Shown: piece by piece, positions 33,650-43,101 of the stretch
Position numbering within the stretch: the stretch's first letter is position 1
How the letters are laid out: every line of letters begins with the position of its first letter
Source: Hallerella sp964397425
GTDB lineage: Bacteria > Fibrobacterota > Fibrobacteria > Fibrobacterales > Fibrobacteraceae
DNA: 64,000 nucleotides
Direction: 5' to 3'
NCBI GenBank assembly: GCA_964397425.1
Contig: CAYNID010000003.1
Location: forward strand, 1-64,000
Position numbers and translations under genes: made by a program
Notes under the pieces: model-generated
The model's input: the letters and a program-made list of their open reading frames with translations, nothing else
Told to the model about the DNA's origin: nothing
The model's database searches: none

Positions 33650-34591
33650 TCAATTCTCCTTTTTCCAAAAATCGTAAAAATTGTACCACTGATATGGATG
33701 TTTCAAACAAAAGCGTTCTAAGTAAGATGCGAACTCCGAAACCAGTTCCGCCACGCCCGATTTTTTAGTCAAAAGCGTTCGGGAACGAATGACGTGAAAT
33801 TCATAAGGCGAAGTGATGTCCAAATCTTTTTTGCGAAAGGCGAATATGAAATAAATGGGCGCTTTTAAAATTCGGGCAAGCGCAAAAGCCCCTTCAGGAA
33901 ACTCCGCCAATTCTCCAAGAAACGAAATCGAAACAAAACGATTCCGCGCATGAGCAGACGTCCTATCTCCGGCAATGGCTATCAAATCCCCATCGTTTAT
34001 TTTTTCACGCATTTGAACAGCAGTTTCGACTCCGATAGAATCTGCGTCAAAGCAATTTCCCTTCCAATCCGGATTCAAATTTTCTAGCAACGCATTGAAA
34101 TTTTTCGTCACCGAAAAATTGATCACCGGGAAAACCTGAAAATTTTTCTTCGAATGATTTTTGCGGAATCCAGTCAATCCGCGCAGTGCTTCCATGTTTC
34201 CCAAATGGGAACAGATGACGAATGCGCCCTTCCCGGAATCAATCCGCGAAACAAGTTCGTTCAAATCATCCTGTTGCGTTTCCAATTCAGAAAGGGACAT
34301 TTTCCCAGCCCAGCTGCGAATTTTTTCAATCATCGAAAGCGCATAGGCCAAAAAATGACGGTAAACGGCAAAACGAGGAATCTCTTTTTTTTGCAAAGCG
34401 AAAACCCGGTTCAAATAGCGTTTAGAACGCTTCCGGATGGGGGCCGCTCCCAAATAAAAAAAGAAGACGATTATCGCAGCAATCGCTTCAACCAATCGCC
34501 TCGGCAAATGAGTCGCCGCCCACAACATGAATTTGAATTTCCACGCCGACTTTGTCGTTTCTTCCAATTCGGACCAATGTTCTTCAGCCAT
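33650..34591 (-). CDS. Lipid A-type (LPLAT) acyltransferase
   Basis: The 313-residue protein has a membrane segment (about 34-50) and the catalytic HLGNME box (His129...Glu134, HX4E) typical of LpxL/HtrB-type enzymes. The second box reads GDRTSAHARNRFVSISFLG. It would acylate a glycolipid acceptor with the polyene acid. In the E. coli cluster, as I recall, this domain is fused to a glycosyltransferase; here the two are separate genes that overlap by 8 nt. Confidence 0.84.
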   Translation of the reverse strand: MAEEHWSELEETTKSAWKFKFMLWAATHLPRRLVEAIAAIIVFFFYLGAAPIRKRSKRYLNRVFALQKKEIPRFAVYRHFLAYALSMIEKIRSWAGKMSLSELETQQDDLNELVSRIDSGKGAFVICSHLGNMEALRGLTGFRKNHSKKNFQVFPVINFSVTKNFNALLENLNPDWKGNCFDADSIGVETAVQMREKINDGDLIAIAGDRTSAHARNRFVSISFLGELAEFPEGAFALARILKAPIYFIFAFRKKDLDITSPYEFHVIRSRTLLTKKSGVAELVSEFASYLERFCLKHPYQWYNFYDFWKKEN

Positions 34592-35324
34592 GTTTTTTCC
34601 GTTGAAAAAGAATTTTCGGCAGTCGGCAAATCATGCCGCAAACCAAACGCGCGTGCAACAGCGAAATTTCCACATTGTCGTGAAACATCCGAAAATTGGA
34701 AACTCCGTTTTCTGGATAAAAAACAGAAACCGGATAAAATCGCATTTTGACATTCGCCCAAGAAAGCCGCACCAAAATTTCAATATCAAATCCCATTCGG
34801 AATGTACGAATATTTTTCAAAATGGAATTGCAAGCCGCAAGCGGATACACGCGAAATCCGCACATGCCATCGGGGATGCTCCGCGACAACGTTTCAACGG
34901 CAATCCAAAAGTTGGTGATTTTCCGGCCAGCGGCACGGCTTCCGGGGACAGAGTCATCATATTGGGGAAATCCCCCAATTAAATCTTTTGGATGTTTTTG
35001 AGCCGCCTTGATAAAAAACGGAATGGCATTCAAATCATGCTGTCCGTCCGCATCGACTTGCAACGCATGGGAAAATCCCGCCCGGAACGCTTCGCGGAGT
35101 CCCGTACAAACGGCGCCGCCTTTTCCCAAATTTTTTGCATGGGAAAACAACGTCACCCGGGGAAACTGTTCTGCAATTTTCTTCAACACGGACAACGCTT
35201 CGGGCGTATTTCCATCATCGATTAAAATTACGGGCAAATTTTTTTCCAACAATTTTTGGACCGTAGAAAGAACCGTATTTTCATGACGATATACGGGAAC
35301 AATTGCACAGGGATTAAATTTCAT
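34584..35324 (-). CDS. Family 2 glycosyltransferase
   Basis: The 246-residue protein has a GT-A fold with AIVPVYRHENTV (about 6-17), VILIDDGN and the DADGQHD motif (about 95-101) for the nucleotide sugar and metal. There are no clear membrane helices beyond the C-terminal hydrophobic region. Within the cluster it probably transfers a sugar to the lipid acceptor, as a head-group enzyme. Start set at 35324 by the 1-nt TGATG overlap with the ligase stop. Confidence 0.86.
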   Translation of the reverse strand: MKFNPCAIVPVYRHENTVLSTVQKLLEKNLPVILIDDGNTPEALSVLKKIAEQFPRVTLFSHAKNLGKGGAVCTGLREAFRAGFSHALQVDADGQHDLNAIPFFIKAAQKHPKDLIGGFPQYDDSVPGSRAAGRKITNFWIAVETLSRSIPDGMCGFRVYPLAACNSILKNIRTFRMGFDIEILVRLSWANVKMRFYPVSVFYPENGVSNFRMFHDNVEISLLHARLVCGMICRLPKILFQRKKHG

Positions 35325-37618
35325 CACAAATCCTTTTTGAGCAAAATGGAACCGCTGGCGCAAAGTTTCCCGTCTTCAGCGACAATGCGGAATGTGACTT
35401 TTCCTGTTTCAGGCGAATAAGTTTCGTGCACGGTCACCGGCATATTCGGCAAAATGGGATTTGAAAATTTGATTCGGGGAAGTCGGATCACTTCCGTCCG
35501 CATCTTCAAAAATCCGCGGAGAAATCGGAGAACCAAATCGATTTGAACGACAGCCGGCAACAATTTAAAATCGGGGAAATGCCCATCGTAATAATCGCTC
35601 GATTCAGGAATTTTAAACTTGACAGAAAAATCATTTCCATTCCGCTGGTAACGGAGGATTTTAAAATTTGGATTTTCGGGAATTTCAAACAGGGATTGCA
35701 CATCCCGGGTTTTGACTTTCCCCATCGCATCCTGCGGAAGCTCTTCTAGGTAGCGCCATTTTTTGGGCAACACCGTCGATTCTAAAAATCCAGAAAGATG
35801 TTCGCCAAAGAACGCATTCACCTCTTTTTTGGGAACGCCTTGAAATTTTTCCTGACCCGTTTCGTTTAAAACGATCGCCGCCGCCAGAAATTGCCGTTTC
35901 CCAGACATGGGAACAACTCGCGCATCACGGACAAAAGCCGTTTCCCGCAAACGATTTTCCACTTCAGAAAGGGATATCCGCTTTTCTTCTATTTTCACAA
36001 TGGAATCTGCACGGCCCAACAAAGAGAAACTTCCATCCTTTTCCATTTTTCCCAAATCTCCTGTCACAAATCCACTTGCATCCGTATAATTGGAACGCAC
36101 TTTCAAGCAGCCGTTTTCCGCAAGAGAAACTTCATTTGGAAAGATCGGTTTCCAGAATTTTGAATCTCCCATACGCCGCGTGGCAATGGCTCCGGCTTCT
36201 GTACACCCGTAAATTTCTTGAACTTCCGCACCTGAAATTGCGGCGACGCTCTTTGCCACTTCATCGGGCAAGACTCCTCCCGCCGAAAGCCAAAACGGCT
36301 TTTTTCGGAAAGGCAATTTCTGTTTTCCCGAAGCGACCAAACGTTTCAAAAAGGCGGGGCTCGAAATGATGAACGCAGGCTCTTTCACAATCCGGTCCAA
36401 TTCTTCTGGAAATTCAAATCGGCGGCGGCGAATAGGAAGTCCCGCAGAAATCGGGAGAAAAACGCCGAACGCCATGCCGAAAATGTGGTGATGGTTCACC
36501 GTCGTATATACATTCCGATAGACCAGCTCTTTTTCGAACCTCGCGGCAAGCGCGTTGGACTCGTTTTCCAGGAATGCGCCTTTTTTGAAAATTTCTTTGG
36601 GAGTTCCCGTTGTTCCCGAAGTGTAAAAAGCGGTTTCCGTTTTTGAAATGTCAAAAGGTCGCCACGGCTTTTCGGGCAAGGCGTTTTTCAAAATTTCAGG
36701 AATTTGTTCTGCATTTTCTGCTCCGGTGTCATTCAAAAATCCCACATTTTCCCGTCGAATTTCCCGTATATATTCCGGAGCGCGATTGGCGGTGAATAAA
36801 ATTTTCTTCCCACTTTGAAACAAGGCGAAAACGGCGACCAGAAAATAGTAGATGTCTTCAACAGAAACAATCCAAGCCGTGTAATGCCGCTTTTCTATCG
36901 CCGAACGGAGTTTGGAAACATCTTCCTTGAAATTCGCCCACGTTTTGAAATTTCCGGCAAGGCCATCTCCTTCAAAACAAACCACAGAATCTTCCGGGCG
37001 GGAATCCTCTTTCAACTGAGAAAAAGGAACGTAAACATGCCACATTCCCAATTTCCACTTGCGGACAACAAATTCCACAGCAAAAAGAATGCCCATCAGA
37101 ACATAGGCAACGGCCCCGTTATACAAAGACCATATTTTTGTCGATCCCCAAAGAATGGTGCTCAGGGAAATCGAGGCGTTCAAAACAAAAAACGCACACC
37201 AGACAAGAGTTACGCGGCGGCAATAGCGTTCTACATAAAATCTGTCAGAAAAGAGCAGAATGCGTTTATCCGGAATAGTCGCCAATCGGAATGCAAAGCT
37301 TGAACCGCCGAGAAGAGAGGCTCCGAACAGGCAGAGAAAGCCGACGTTGACAAACACCGGGTAAAATTTGAAAACTGTTGAATTGTCCAAGACGAACGCC
37401 AGTCCACCGCAAAGCAGCAACAAGACTATGATAAAAAGCTCTCGCGAACTCCTTCTCCCTTTTTTCCCAAAAGAAATCCCATAAAGCGCCGCCAAAAAAA
37501 TTGGCAGCAGGCTCATTTTCCGCGGAGAAAAATCCCAGATTAGAAGTCCGCAAAAAATCAGAATGGGGTAAAGGGCGGACAAGACGCAAAAAAAAGCCTT
37601 TCCCACCACAGAAGTCAT
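35324..37618 (-). CDS. Three-part fusion: membrane domain, AMP-forming acyl ligase, hotdog dehydratase (ApeG-ApeH-ApeI-like)
   Basis: The 764-residue protein begins with six or so hydrophobic helices (1-190), resembling the separate COG4648 membrane protein of aryl polyene clusters. An adenylate-forming ligase follows (about 195-640) with YTSGTTGTPK (332-341), which loads the aryl starter acid on ACP. The C-terminal ~105 residues are a FabA/ApeI-like hotdog domain (YYDGHFPDFKLLPAVVQ with the catalytic His). In E. coli these are, to my memory, three neighbouring genes in the same order. Overlaps the ACP gene by 4 nt. Confidence 0.85.
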   Translation of the reverse strand: MTSVVGKAFFCVLSALYPILIFCGLLIWDFSPRKMSLLPIFLAALYGISFGKKGRRSSRELFIIVLLLLCGGLAFVLDNSTVFKFYPVFVNVGFLCLFGASLLGGSSFAFRLATIPDKRILLFSDRFYVERYCRRVTLVWCAFFVLNASISLSTILWGSTKIWSLYNGAVAYVLMGILFAVEFVVRKWKLGMWHVYVPFSQLKEDSRPEDSVVCFEGDGLAGNFKTWANFKEDVSKLRSAIEKRHYTAWIVSVEDIYYFLVAVFALFQSGKKILFTANRAPEYIREIRRENVGFLNDTGAENAEQIPEILKNALPEKPWRPFDISKTETAFYTSGTTGTPKEIFKKGAFLENESNALAARFEKELVYRNVYTTVNHHHIFGMAFGVFLPISAGLPIRRRRFEFPEELDRIVKEPAFIISSPAFLKRLVASGKQKLPFRKKPFWLSAGGVLPDEVAKSVAAISGAEVQEIYGCTEAGAIATRRMGDSKFWKPIFPNEVSLAENGCLKVRSNYTDASGFVTGDLGKMEKDGSFSLLGRADSIVKIEEKRISLSEVENRLRETAFVRDARVVPMSGKRQFLAAAIVLNETGQEKFQGVPKKEVNAFFGEHLSGFLESTVLPKKWRYLEELPQDAMGKVKTRDVQSLFEIPENPNFKILRYQRNGNDFSVKFKIPESSDYYDGHFPDFKLLPAVVQIDLVLRFLRGFLKMRTEVIRLPRIKFSNPILPNMPVTVHETYSPETGKVTFRIVAEDGKLCASGSILLKKDL

Positions 37619-37875
37619 TTTTGCCCGCTTGCGCCCTGAGCCAAATCAAAAATGCCATCGACAACGTCTTGCAGTGTTCGCATTTTCTTGAAAACTTCCG
37701 GGTCGACATTCGTCGGAATGAACGATTTGAGTTTGACAATCAAATCCACAGCGTCGATACTGTCCAGGTTCAAATCTTCGTATAAACGGGCTTCCGGCAC
37801 CACCTTCGACGGATCCATTTCAAAGTCTTCAACCAGAGCCGTGCGAATTTTTTCGTAAATCTGAGCCTTGTCCAT
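37615..37875 (-). CDS. Acyl carrier protein, second of two (ApeF-like)
   Basis: The 86-residue protein is acidic and has the phosphopantetheine site LNLDSID (Ser39). It carries starter or growing chains for the ketosynthases in this operon. It overlaps the ligase gene by 4 nt and follows the first ACP gene after 1 nt. Confidence 0.93.
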   Translation of the reverse strand: MDKAQIYEKIRTALVEDFEMDPSKVVPEARLYEDLNLDSIDAVDLIVKLKSFIPTNVDPEVFKKMRTLQDVVDGIFDLAQGASGQK

Positions 37876-37876
37876 G

Positions 37877-38152
37877 TTAATCCTTTTGATTTTTCACAAT
37901 GTAAGACGCCAACGCATCGATTGACGCAAAATGTTTTCTGGTTTCTTCATTGACCGTTGAAAAAGACACGCCAAAATTATCCTTCATGGCAATGCCCAAT
38001 TCCAAAGCATCGATACTGTCCAATCCCAAGCCTTTTCCATCTTTGTCTTTTCCAAAAAGTGGGGCGGCATCATCAATGTCTTGCGGGGTAATGTCTTCCA
38101 ATTCCAAGGCTTTGATAAGCACTTCTTTGATTTGGGTGTTCAAATCGGGCAT
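37877..38152 (-). CDS. Acyl carrier protein, first of two (ApeE-like)
   Basis: The 91-residue protein has LGLDSIDALEL (Ser46) as attachment site and an unusual basic stretch GKDKDGK before it. Two ACPs with different roles are typical for aryl polyene systems. The 48-nt gap to the permease gene upstream is the largest in the operon and is AT-rich. Confidence 0.92.
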   Translation of the reverse strand: MPDLNTQIKEVLIKALELEDITPQDIDDAAPLFGKDKDGKGLGLDSIDALELGIAMKDNFGVSFSTVNEETRKHFASIDALASYIVKNQKD

Positions 38153-38200
38153 AAAGTCTCCAATAAAATTTTCGTAAAAAATAACAAAAGAAAGACTTCT

Positions 38201-39400
38201 CTACGCGGACTTCGAAAATTTCTTCTGTACAAACTCCCGCAAATCATGCCGTTTGGCGTGCAGCAGCCCAAGGAAAAGGTAAAAGGAGGAAAGTCCAAAA
38301 AGTTTGATTAACTCCGGAGCGACTTCTTTTGCATCTGCACCGATATTTTGAATGCTGAGCCATGCGGGAATGGCATAAGTCGAAGGAATGAACGAAGCCA
38401 AGACTCGCACCCAAACAGGCATATTGCCCGATGGCCAACTGAACCCCGAGGCGAATACGACAAAGATTGGGACGCTGGCAAAGATTAAAATCGCCGTTTC
38501 CCGATGAGAAAAGAATTGCGCAATCCACATTCCCATGTTCACGACAGCACCAAAGAAAATCACGCCGAACAAGATGACGAGTCCGATATCTCCGCGGTCC
38601 GGAAATTCAAATACGCGATAGATGACAAATTTGAAAAAGAAAAGCGCAGCCAAATAGTGCAGAACAAACGCCAGGGAGCGTCCAAAATAACGAACAAGCA
38701 ACGGCGCATTCTCCGTTTCCGAGGCATTTTTCAATGATTTGAAATGACGATTTTTTCGAGGACCACCCATGACGCCGATGCCCACCAAAAGCGTTTGTTG
38801 CAAAATAATGACAAGCACAGCGCAAACCGCATAAACGCCATAACCGCCGGATTGGTTGAACATTCGGAAGAACCGCGTCGGAATGGGATCCCGAATCGCT
38901 TTCGCCTCAGAAAGCGTTTTCCCATTCATCACAATCCTTTTGACCTGAGTCGTCGCCCCAACAGTCATCGCCGCCGTTGAAAACGCCGTTGCCACGTTTC
39001 CATACAAAAGAATGAACCCGCCGTGGCAATAAACGCCGACCGATACATTTTCACCTTTGCGAATTGCCGATTCCAATCCTTCCGGAATTTTCATGTAGCC
39101 GTAAATTTTTTCTTCCGCAAGAGCTTTTTGCGCTTCGAGTTCATTTTCGTAAACAGCGACGATGGTATCTTCTTGCATCGCGGACGCCACCCGGATAATT
39201 TCTCTCGACATCACCGAATGATCCAAATCGACAATGGCGGCAGGGGCTTTATTCGCCACTTCATTGATGTACGGATAGGGATAATAAAAAGAGTAGAGCA
39301 GAACACCGACAACGACAATCAGCATGGCCGCCGGATCCCGAATCAGCGTTTTCCATTCCGTCAGGGAAACCCGAAAGAAAAGATTCATCATCCGCAGCAC
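38201..39400 (-). CDS. ABC-2 type permease (second of pair)
   Basis: The 399-residue protein is of the YhhJ/ABC-2 type: one N-terminal helix (about 26-45), a periplasmic domain of ~140 residues, then five or six helices (about 180-390). No nucleotide-binding domain is fused. Possible starts are GTG 39400 (AGAGG 7 nt upstream) or ATG 39391/39388. It would form an export channel with its paralogue and the HlyD/TolC partners. Confidence 0.85.
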   Translation of the reverse strand: MLRMMNLFFRVSLTEWKTLIRDPAAMLIVVVGVLLYSFYYPYPYINEVANKAPAAIVDLDHSVMSREIIRVASAMQEDTIVAVYENELEAQKALAEEKIYGYMKIPEGLESAIRKGENVSVGVYCHGGFILLYGNVATAFSTAAMTVGATTQVKRIVMNGKTLSEAKAIRDPIPTRFFRMFNQSGGYGVYAVCAVLVIILQQTLLVGIGVMGGPRKNRHFKSLKNASETENAPLLVRYFGRSLAFVLHYLAALFFFKFVIYRVFEFPDRGDIGLVILFGVIFFGAVVNMGMWIAQFFSHRETAILIFASVPIFVVFASGFSWPSGNMPVWVRVLASFIPSTYAIPAWLSIQNIGADAKEVAPELIKLFGLSSFYLFLGLLHAKRHDLREFVQKKFSKSA

Positions 39401-40530
39401 GATTCCGCCTCTTCTTTTTTAACCGTTCTGCGCAGCCGGAAATTCGTCAAGAGCAGAGCGACCAAAGTCCAAAAAACAAAAAATGCGCAAAGGATTTCAA
39501 ACGAATGAAACGCCCGGGAAATTCCGTCATGACCGAAGAAAAACGCCGACTGAAGTTGCATCATGTGAGTAATCGGAAGCAGGAATGTCCAAAAGCGGAT
39601 GGGAACAGGCATGGCAAAAATGGGAAACGTTTGACCGCAAAAAGCAAAAGCGGGGCCTCCAACGACAGCCGCCGAGCTCAACGCAATCCGCATTTCGCCG
39701 GTAACGCCGGCAAAAGTCGCTCCCAGCGAAAGGCAAATTGCAACCATCAAATACGCGCCACCAAACAAGACGACCAAATCGACAAATTGCAGCGACGGCA
39801 TTCCCCGACGCGCCACAGCAAGCATAATGGAAAGTTCCGTTCCCAAAACAAACACAGCGGGCAAATACCTGCCTAAAAAAGCGACGACAACCGAATTTCC
39901 CGAAGAGGCGAACCACGCACAGGCCTGTTTTTCCCGAATGGGGTAAGTAAACAGGTAAGCCCCCAAAAGCATCGCAATCACATGGAACAAGGCGATGACG
40001 AGTCCGATTCCCAAGAAGTATTCAAAATTTCCAGCCGGATTTCCGACGATGTGAAGTTCTACAGAAATCGGAGGGCCAATCACATTTTTGACGAGGAGCG
40101 CACCCTGCGTGGCGATAGCGACGCGAAGTTCATTTGTAATCAATTTACTGGTCAGAAGAGATTGCCCATTTGTATAAACCGTCACCGCCGGAGTTTCTAA
40201 CCGGAGCGCATTTTTTTCTAAATCCGCAGGAATTTGCACAAAGGCCAAAATGATTCCACTGCGCATCGCCGAAGCGCATTCGTCAACATCCTTGCAGCGC
40301 ATTGTGATTTTCGATGTTTTCGTGACTTCTATCGCCCGCAGCAACTTTCCCTGCAGCGCTCCGCCGCCCTCCGCTACCACTCCAATGGGCAAATCATGCG
40401 GAGATTCATCTGAGAACAGGGAAAGCATTCCCAGGCAAAGTCCAATCGGAAAGAGGAACAGCAAAAAGGCCAACGGGCGATTCCGTCGAAAATAAGCGTC
40501 TTTGATGACTGCCCAAAAATTTTGAAGCAA
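39388..40530 (-). CDS. ABC-2 type permease (first of pair)
   Basis: The 380-residue paralogue of the previous protein has the same plan: an anchor helix (about 20-37), a periplasmic region (about 40-170) and C-terminal helices. It ends in a short Cys-containing tail (ESCCG). It is 1 nt from the HlyD gene. No ATPase gene accompanies the pair in this operon. Confidence 0.85.
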   Translation of the reverse strand: MLQNFWAVIKDAYFRRNRPLAFLLFLFPIGLCLGMLSLFSDESPHDLPIGVVAEGGGALQGKLLRAIEVTKTSKITMRCKDVDECASAMRSGIILAFVQIPADLEKNALRLETPAVTVYTNGQSLLTSKLITNELRVAIATQGALLVKNVIGPPISVELHIVGNPAGNFEYFLGIGLVIALFHVIAMLLGAYLFTYPIREKQACAWFASSGNSVVVAFLGRYLPAVFVLGTELSIMLAVARRGMPSLQFVDLVVLFGGAYLMVAICLSLGATFAGVTGEMRIALSSAAVVGGPAFAFCGQTFPIFAMPVPIRFWTFLLPITHMMQLQSAFFFGHDGISRAFHSFEILCAFFVFWTLVALLLTNFRLRRTVKKEEAESCCG

Positions 40531-40531
40531 A

Positions 40532-41521
40532 TTATTTCTCCGTGTTTCGGCTCCACAGGACAGTCATTCCGGGGCGAAGTCCCGGAACTGGAACTTTGGG
40601 CCGCAAGCGGACTTCAAATGTTTTGAGGTCAAAACCTCCACTTTCCCGGCTACTTTTCCACACGGCATAATTTCCCGCACTGGCGATGTAATAAACCGTC
40701 ATGGAAACTGTCGTGTCCAAAGCCGGAATTTTCAAAAGAAACTCTTTGCCTTCGCGGACTTCCTTGAGGTCGTCTTCGCGGATATTGAAAACAGCCCAGG
40801 CGTCTTTCAAATCCGTAATCGCGACGACAGGCATTCCCGCCCCGACGACTTCCCCTTCTTCAGAAATTTTCAATGTGACTTCTCCCGAAATCGGCGCCAC
40901 AATTTTTGTTTCATCGAGATAGGCTTTTACTTCCGCTTTCGCCCCCGTTGCCTGAATGACAAGCGCATTAGCCGCGGCCTTGTCTTCTTCGCGGGCACCA
41001 TTCACCGCTTCCGTGTATTGCGCTTTCGCCGCTTCCAATTGTGCATTCGCAGCGTTCATCTGCGTTTCCGCTTCATCGCGTTTTTGCACAGGAAGAACAC
41101 CTTCTTCATAAAGTTTTTGAACACGTCCAAATGTCGTTTTGGCCAAATTTGCAGCTTGCTCCGCACGATTGACTAGCGCTTTTGCCGCATTGATCTGCTC
41201 TTTTCGCGCCCCATTCTTCGCTTTATTCGCTTGGGCCTTGGCCGCTTGATAAGCGCCTTCCGCCTGCAGTTTCTTCGCTTCTACTTCTGGACTTGAAATT
41301 TCCGCGACAACATCGCCTTGTGAAACTTTATCGCCTTCCCGCACCGAGAAGGAGCTGATTCGCCCAGCCAATTTACCCGCCACCATCACACGCCGGGCTT
41401 CAATTTGCCCTTGCAAAAATTCCTGTTGGGGCGTCAAGGCGAAAGTCCTAATAGAAAAGAATCCCGCCACCAGTAGAGCGATGATGATTAAAAGACTTAA
41501 AATTGCCGGAAGTTTTTTCAT
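40532..41521 (-). CDS. HlyD-family periplasmic adaptor (YhiI-like)
   Basis: The 329-residue protein has an N-terminal anchor (about 6-25), a lipoyl half motif (GRISSFSVREGDKVSQGDVVAEI, shown by its GRISSF and EGDKVSQGD parts), a coiled-coil hairpin rich in Ala/Glu/Lys (about 75-190) and the second half KIVAPISGEVTLK. This is the plan of adaptors that work with ABC-2 permeases. It overlaps the TolC gene by 4 nt. Confidence 0.9.
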   Translation of the reverse strand: MKKLPAILSLLIIIALLVAGFFSIRTFALTPQQEFLQGQIEARRVMVAGKLAGRISSFSVREGDKVSQGDVVAEISSPEVEAKKLQAEGAYQAAKAQANKAKNGARKEQINAAKALVNRAEQAANLAKTTFGRVQKLYEEGVLPVQKRDEAETQMNAANAQLEAAKAQYTEAVNGAREEDKAAANALVIQATGAKAEVKAYLDETKIVAPISGEVTLKISEEGEVVGAGMPVVAITDLKDAWAVFNIREDDLKEVREGKEFLLKIPALDTTVSMTVYYIASAGNYAVWKSSRESGGFDLKTFEVRLRPKVPVPGLRPGMTVLWSRNTEK

Positions 41522-42975
41522 TTTCCACTCTCCAGATAATCTTGAATTTTTTCCACTTGGCCACAGGTTTCGAGCAATCCCGCAAGCGCCATCGTCGCAT
41601 CGTAATTGGCTTTGAGACTGGCGATTCGCAGCCGTTCCAGAGAAAGCTGAGCGTCAACCACATCCAGGCTCGTTCCCATTCCCGCATTGAAGGCTTTTTG
41701 CTGGTCTTCTAAAGATTCTTTTGCCAATTCTTCTGTTTTTTGCAAGGATTCCAGTTTCGATTTCGCATGTTCATATTCGCGGTAACGCTTTTCAACCAGC
41801 AGAGAGATATTTTGCATCGCCTGATTTTGCAAACTGCCAATTTCGCGTTCCGTTGCTTTGGCTTCGGCGACTTTCCCCGCTGTTTCCCCGCCATGGAAAA
41901 GGTTCCATTCCACGGCAACGCCAACAGCCCATTCCGGCTCCAATACGGTCAAATCTTTTGTGTAAAGCTCCTTTTTGCCAAACAGAGCGACAGTCGGAAA
42001 ATAATCGCCCCGAGCCGCCGTTACCGCCCGCGCGCTGCGTTTTTTCGCCTGCTCCAGCTGTTTCATCCCCGGATAATTTTCCACCGCCTGTTTTTTATAA
42101 TCTTCCAAGCTTTGCGAAAGTTCTTTCGGTTCAAGGGCCGTCGTCGTCGTAAGCGCCGTATCGGATTCTCCAAGAGTATTTGCCAAAGCAAGCCTTGCCA
42201 AAGACAAGTCCCGTTCCGCATTGTCTTTTTCCGTTTCCGCTTCCACCAAAGCGACTTCGGCGCGCAAACGTTCCGCCCGGGATATTTGCCCGCCTTTTTC
42301 CAATTTTTTCGCCTGATCCACATGGGCAAAGACCGTATTGTAAGCTTCATTTCGCAAACGGAGCATTTCTTCCGCCAATCGGACGCTAAAATACCGGGAA
42401 CAGACTTCCATCATCACCGAATTTTCAACTAATCGATACGCCGCTTTTTCCGCTTCCACATTTTCTTTTGACGCTTTGTAGGCTGAATAAATTTTTCCTC
42501 CCGTAAAAATGGGCCAGACCAATGTGGCTGTCGCGTTGAAAAAAAGGTCATCTTGCACTTTCACGTTGAATTTGTCTTTGGGCAGCTGTTCCGCAAGCGC
42601 CTGTTCTCCTTGCGCCGCCGTTTGCGCCATCGTCAAGCCAGCCTCCCCGTAAGATGCGTATTGTTGGCTGGCGAGCGCATAAACACTGGTATAAGTCGAC
42701 GCGTAATTCGAGCCGAGAATCGCCGTGCGCAAATCGCCGAGTCCAATTGAAATGTCGTCATCGATTTTGGTGACTTTGCCAGAAATCGTAAGCTGCGGCA
42801 TGAACAGCGACCGGGATGAGGTTTTTTGCGCATCCGCCTTTTCGAGATGCGTACGGCTCGCCATCAACTGGGGATTTTTTAGTTTCGCTTTCGCCATCGC
42901 CTCGTCAAGCGACAAAGGCTCCGCATGCACCATGCAAAAGCCGAAACAGAGCATTGTTATTAAATATCTATTCAT
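41518..42975 (-). CDS. TolC-family outer membrane protein
   Basis: The 485-residue protein has a signal peptide (MNRYLITMLCFGFCMVHA) and the start of the TolC repeat, LSLDEAMAKAKLKNPQL, with the second repeat near 320. Long helical hairpins and short strand pairs match outer-membrane efflux proteins. It is the first gene of the operon. TATTTTGC lies 7 nt before the ATG, and this is the likely main promoter of the operon. Confidence 0.91.
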   Translation of the reverse strand: MNRYLITMLCFGFCMVHAEPLSLDEAMAKAKLKNPQLMASRTHLEKADAQKTSSRSLFMPQLTISGKVTKIDDDISIGLGDLRTAILGSNYASTYTSVYALASQQYASYGEAGLTMAQTAAQGEQALAEQLPKDKFNVKVQDDLFFNATATLVWPIFTGGKIYSAYKASKENVEAEKAAYRLVENSVMMEVCSRYFSVRLAEEMLRLRNEAYNTVFAHVDQAKKLEKGGQISRAERLRAEVALVEAETEKDNAERDLSLARLALANTLGESDTALTTTTALEPKELSQSLEDYKKQAVENYPGMKQLEQAKKRSARAVTAARGDYFPTVALFGKKELYTKDLTVLEPEWAVGVAVEWNLFHGGETAGKVAEAKATEREIGSLQNQAMQNISLLVEKRYREYEHAKSKLESLQKTEELAKESLEDQQKAFNAGMGTSLDVVDAQLSLERLRIASLKANYDATMALAGLLETCGQVEKIQDYLESGK

Positions 42976-42982
42976 TTCTTTT

Positions 42983-42990
42983 GCAAAATA
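42983..42990 (-). promoter_or_regulatory. Likely promoter box of the aryl polyene operon
   Basis: TATTTTGC stands 7 nt before the first ATG at 42975; AAAAGAA between them is only a poor Shine-Dalgarno. Confidence 0.4.
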
Positions 42991-43101
42991 GCAAATTCTT
43001 TTAGTAGGAATTCATTTTCTTTTCTGCGGAATCAACGGCTCATCCGTCAAAAAGGCCATTTTATTCCGAAAACGACAAAAAGCCCCATTCAAAATCGAAT
43101 T

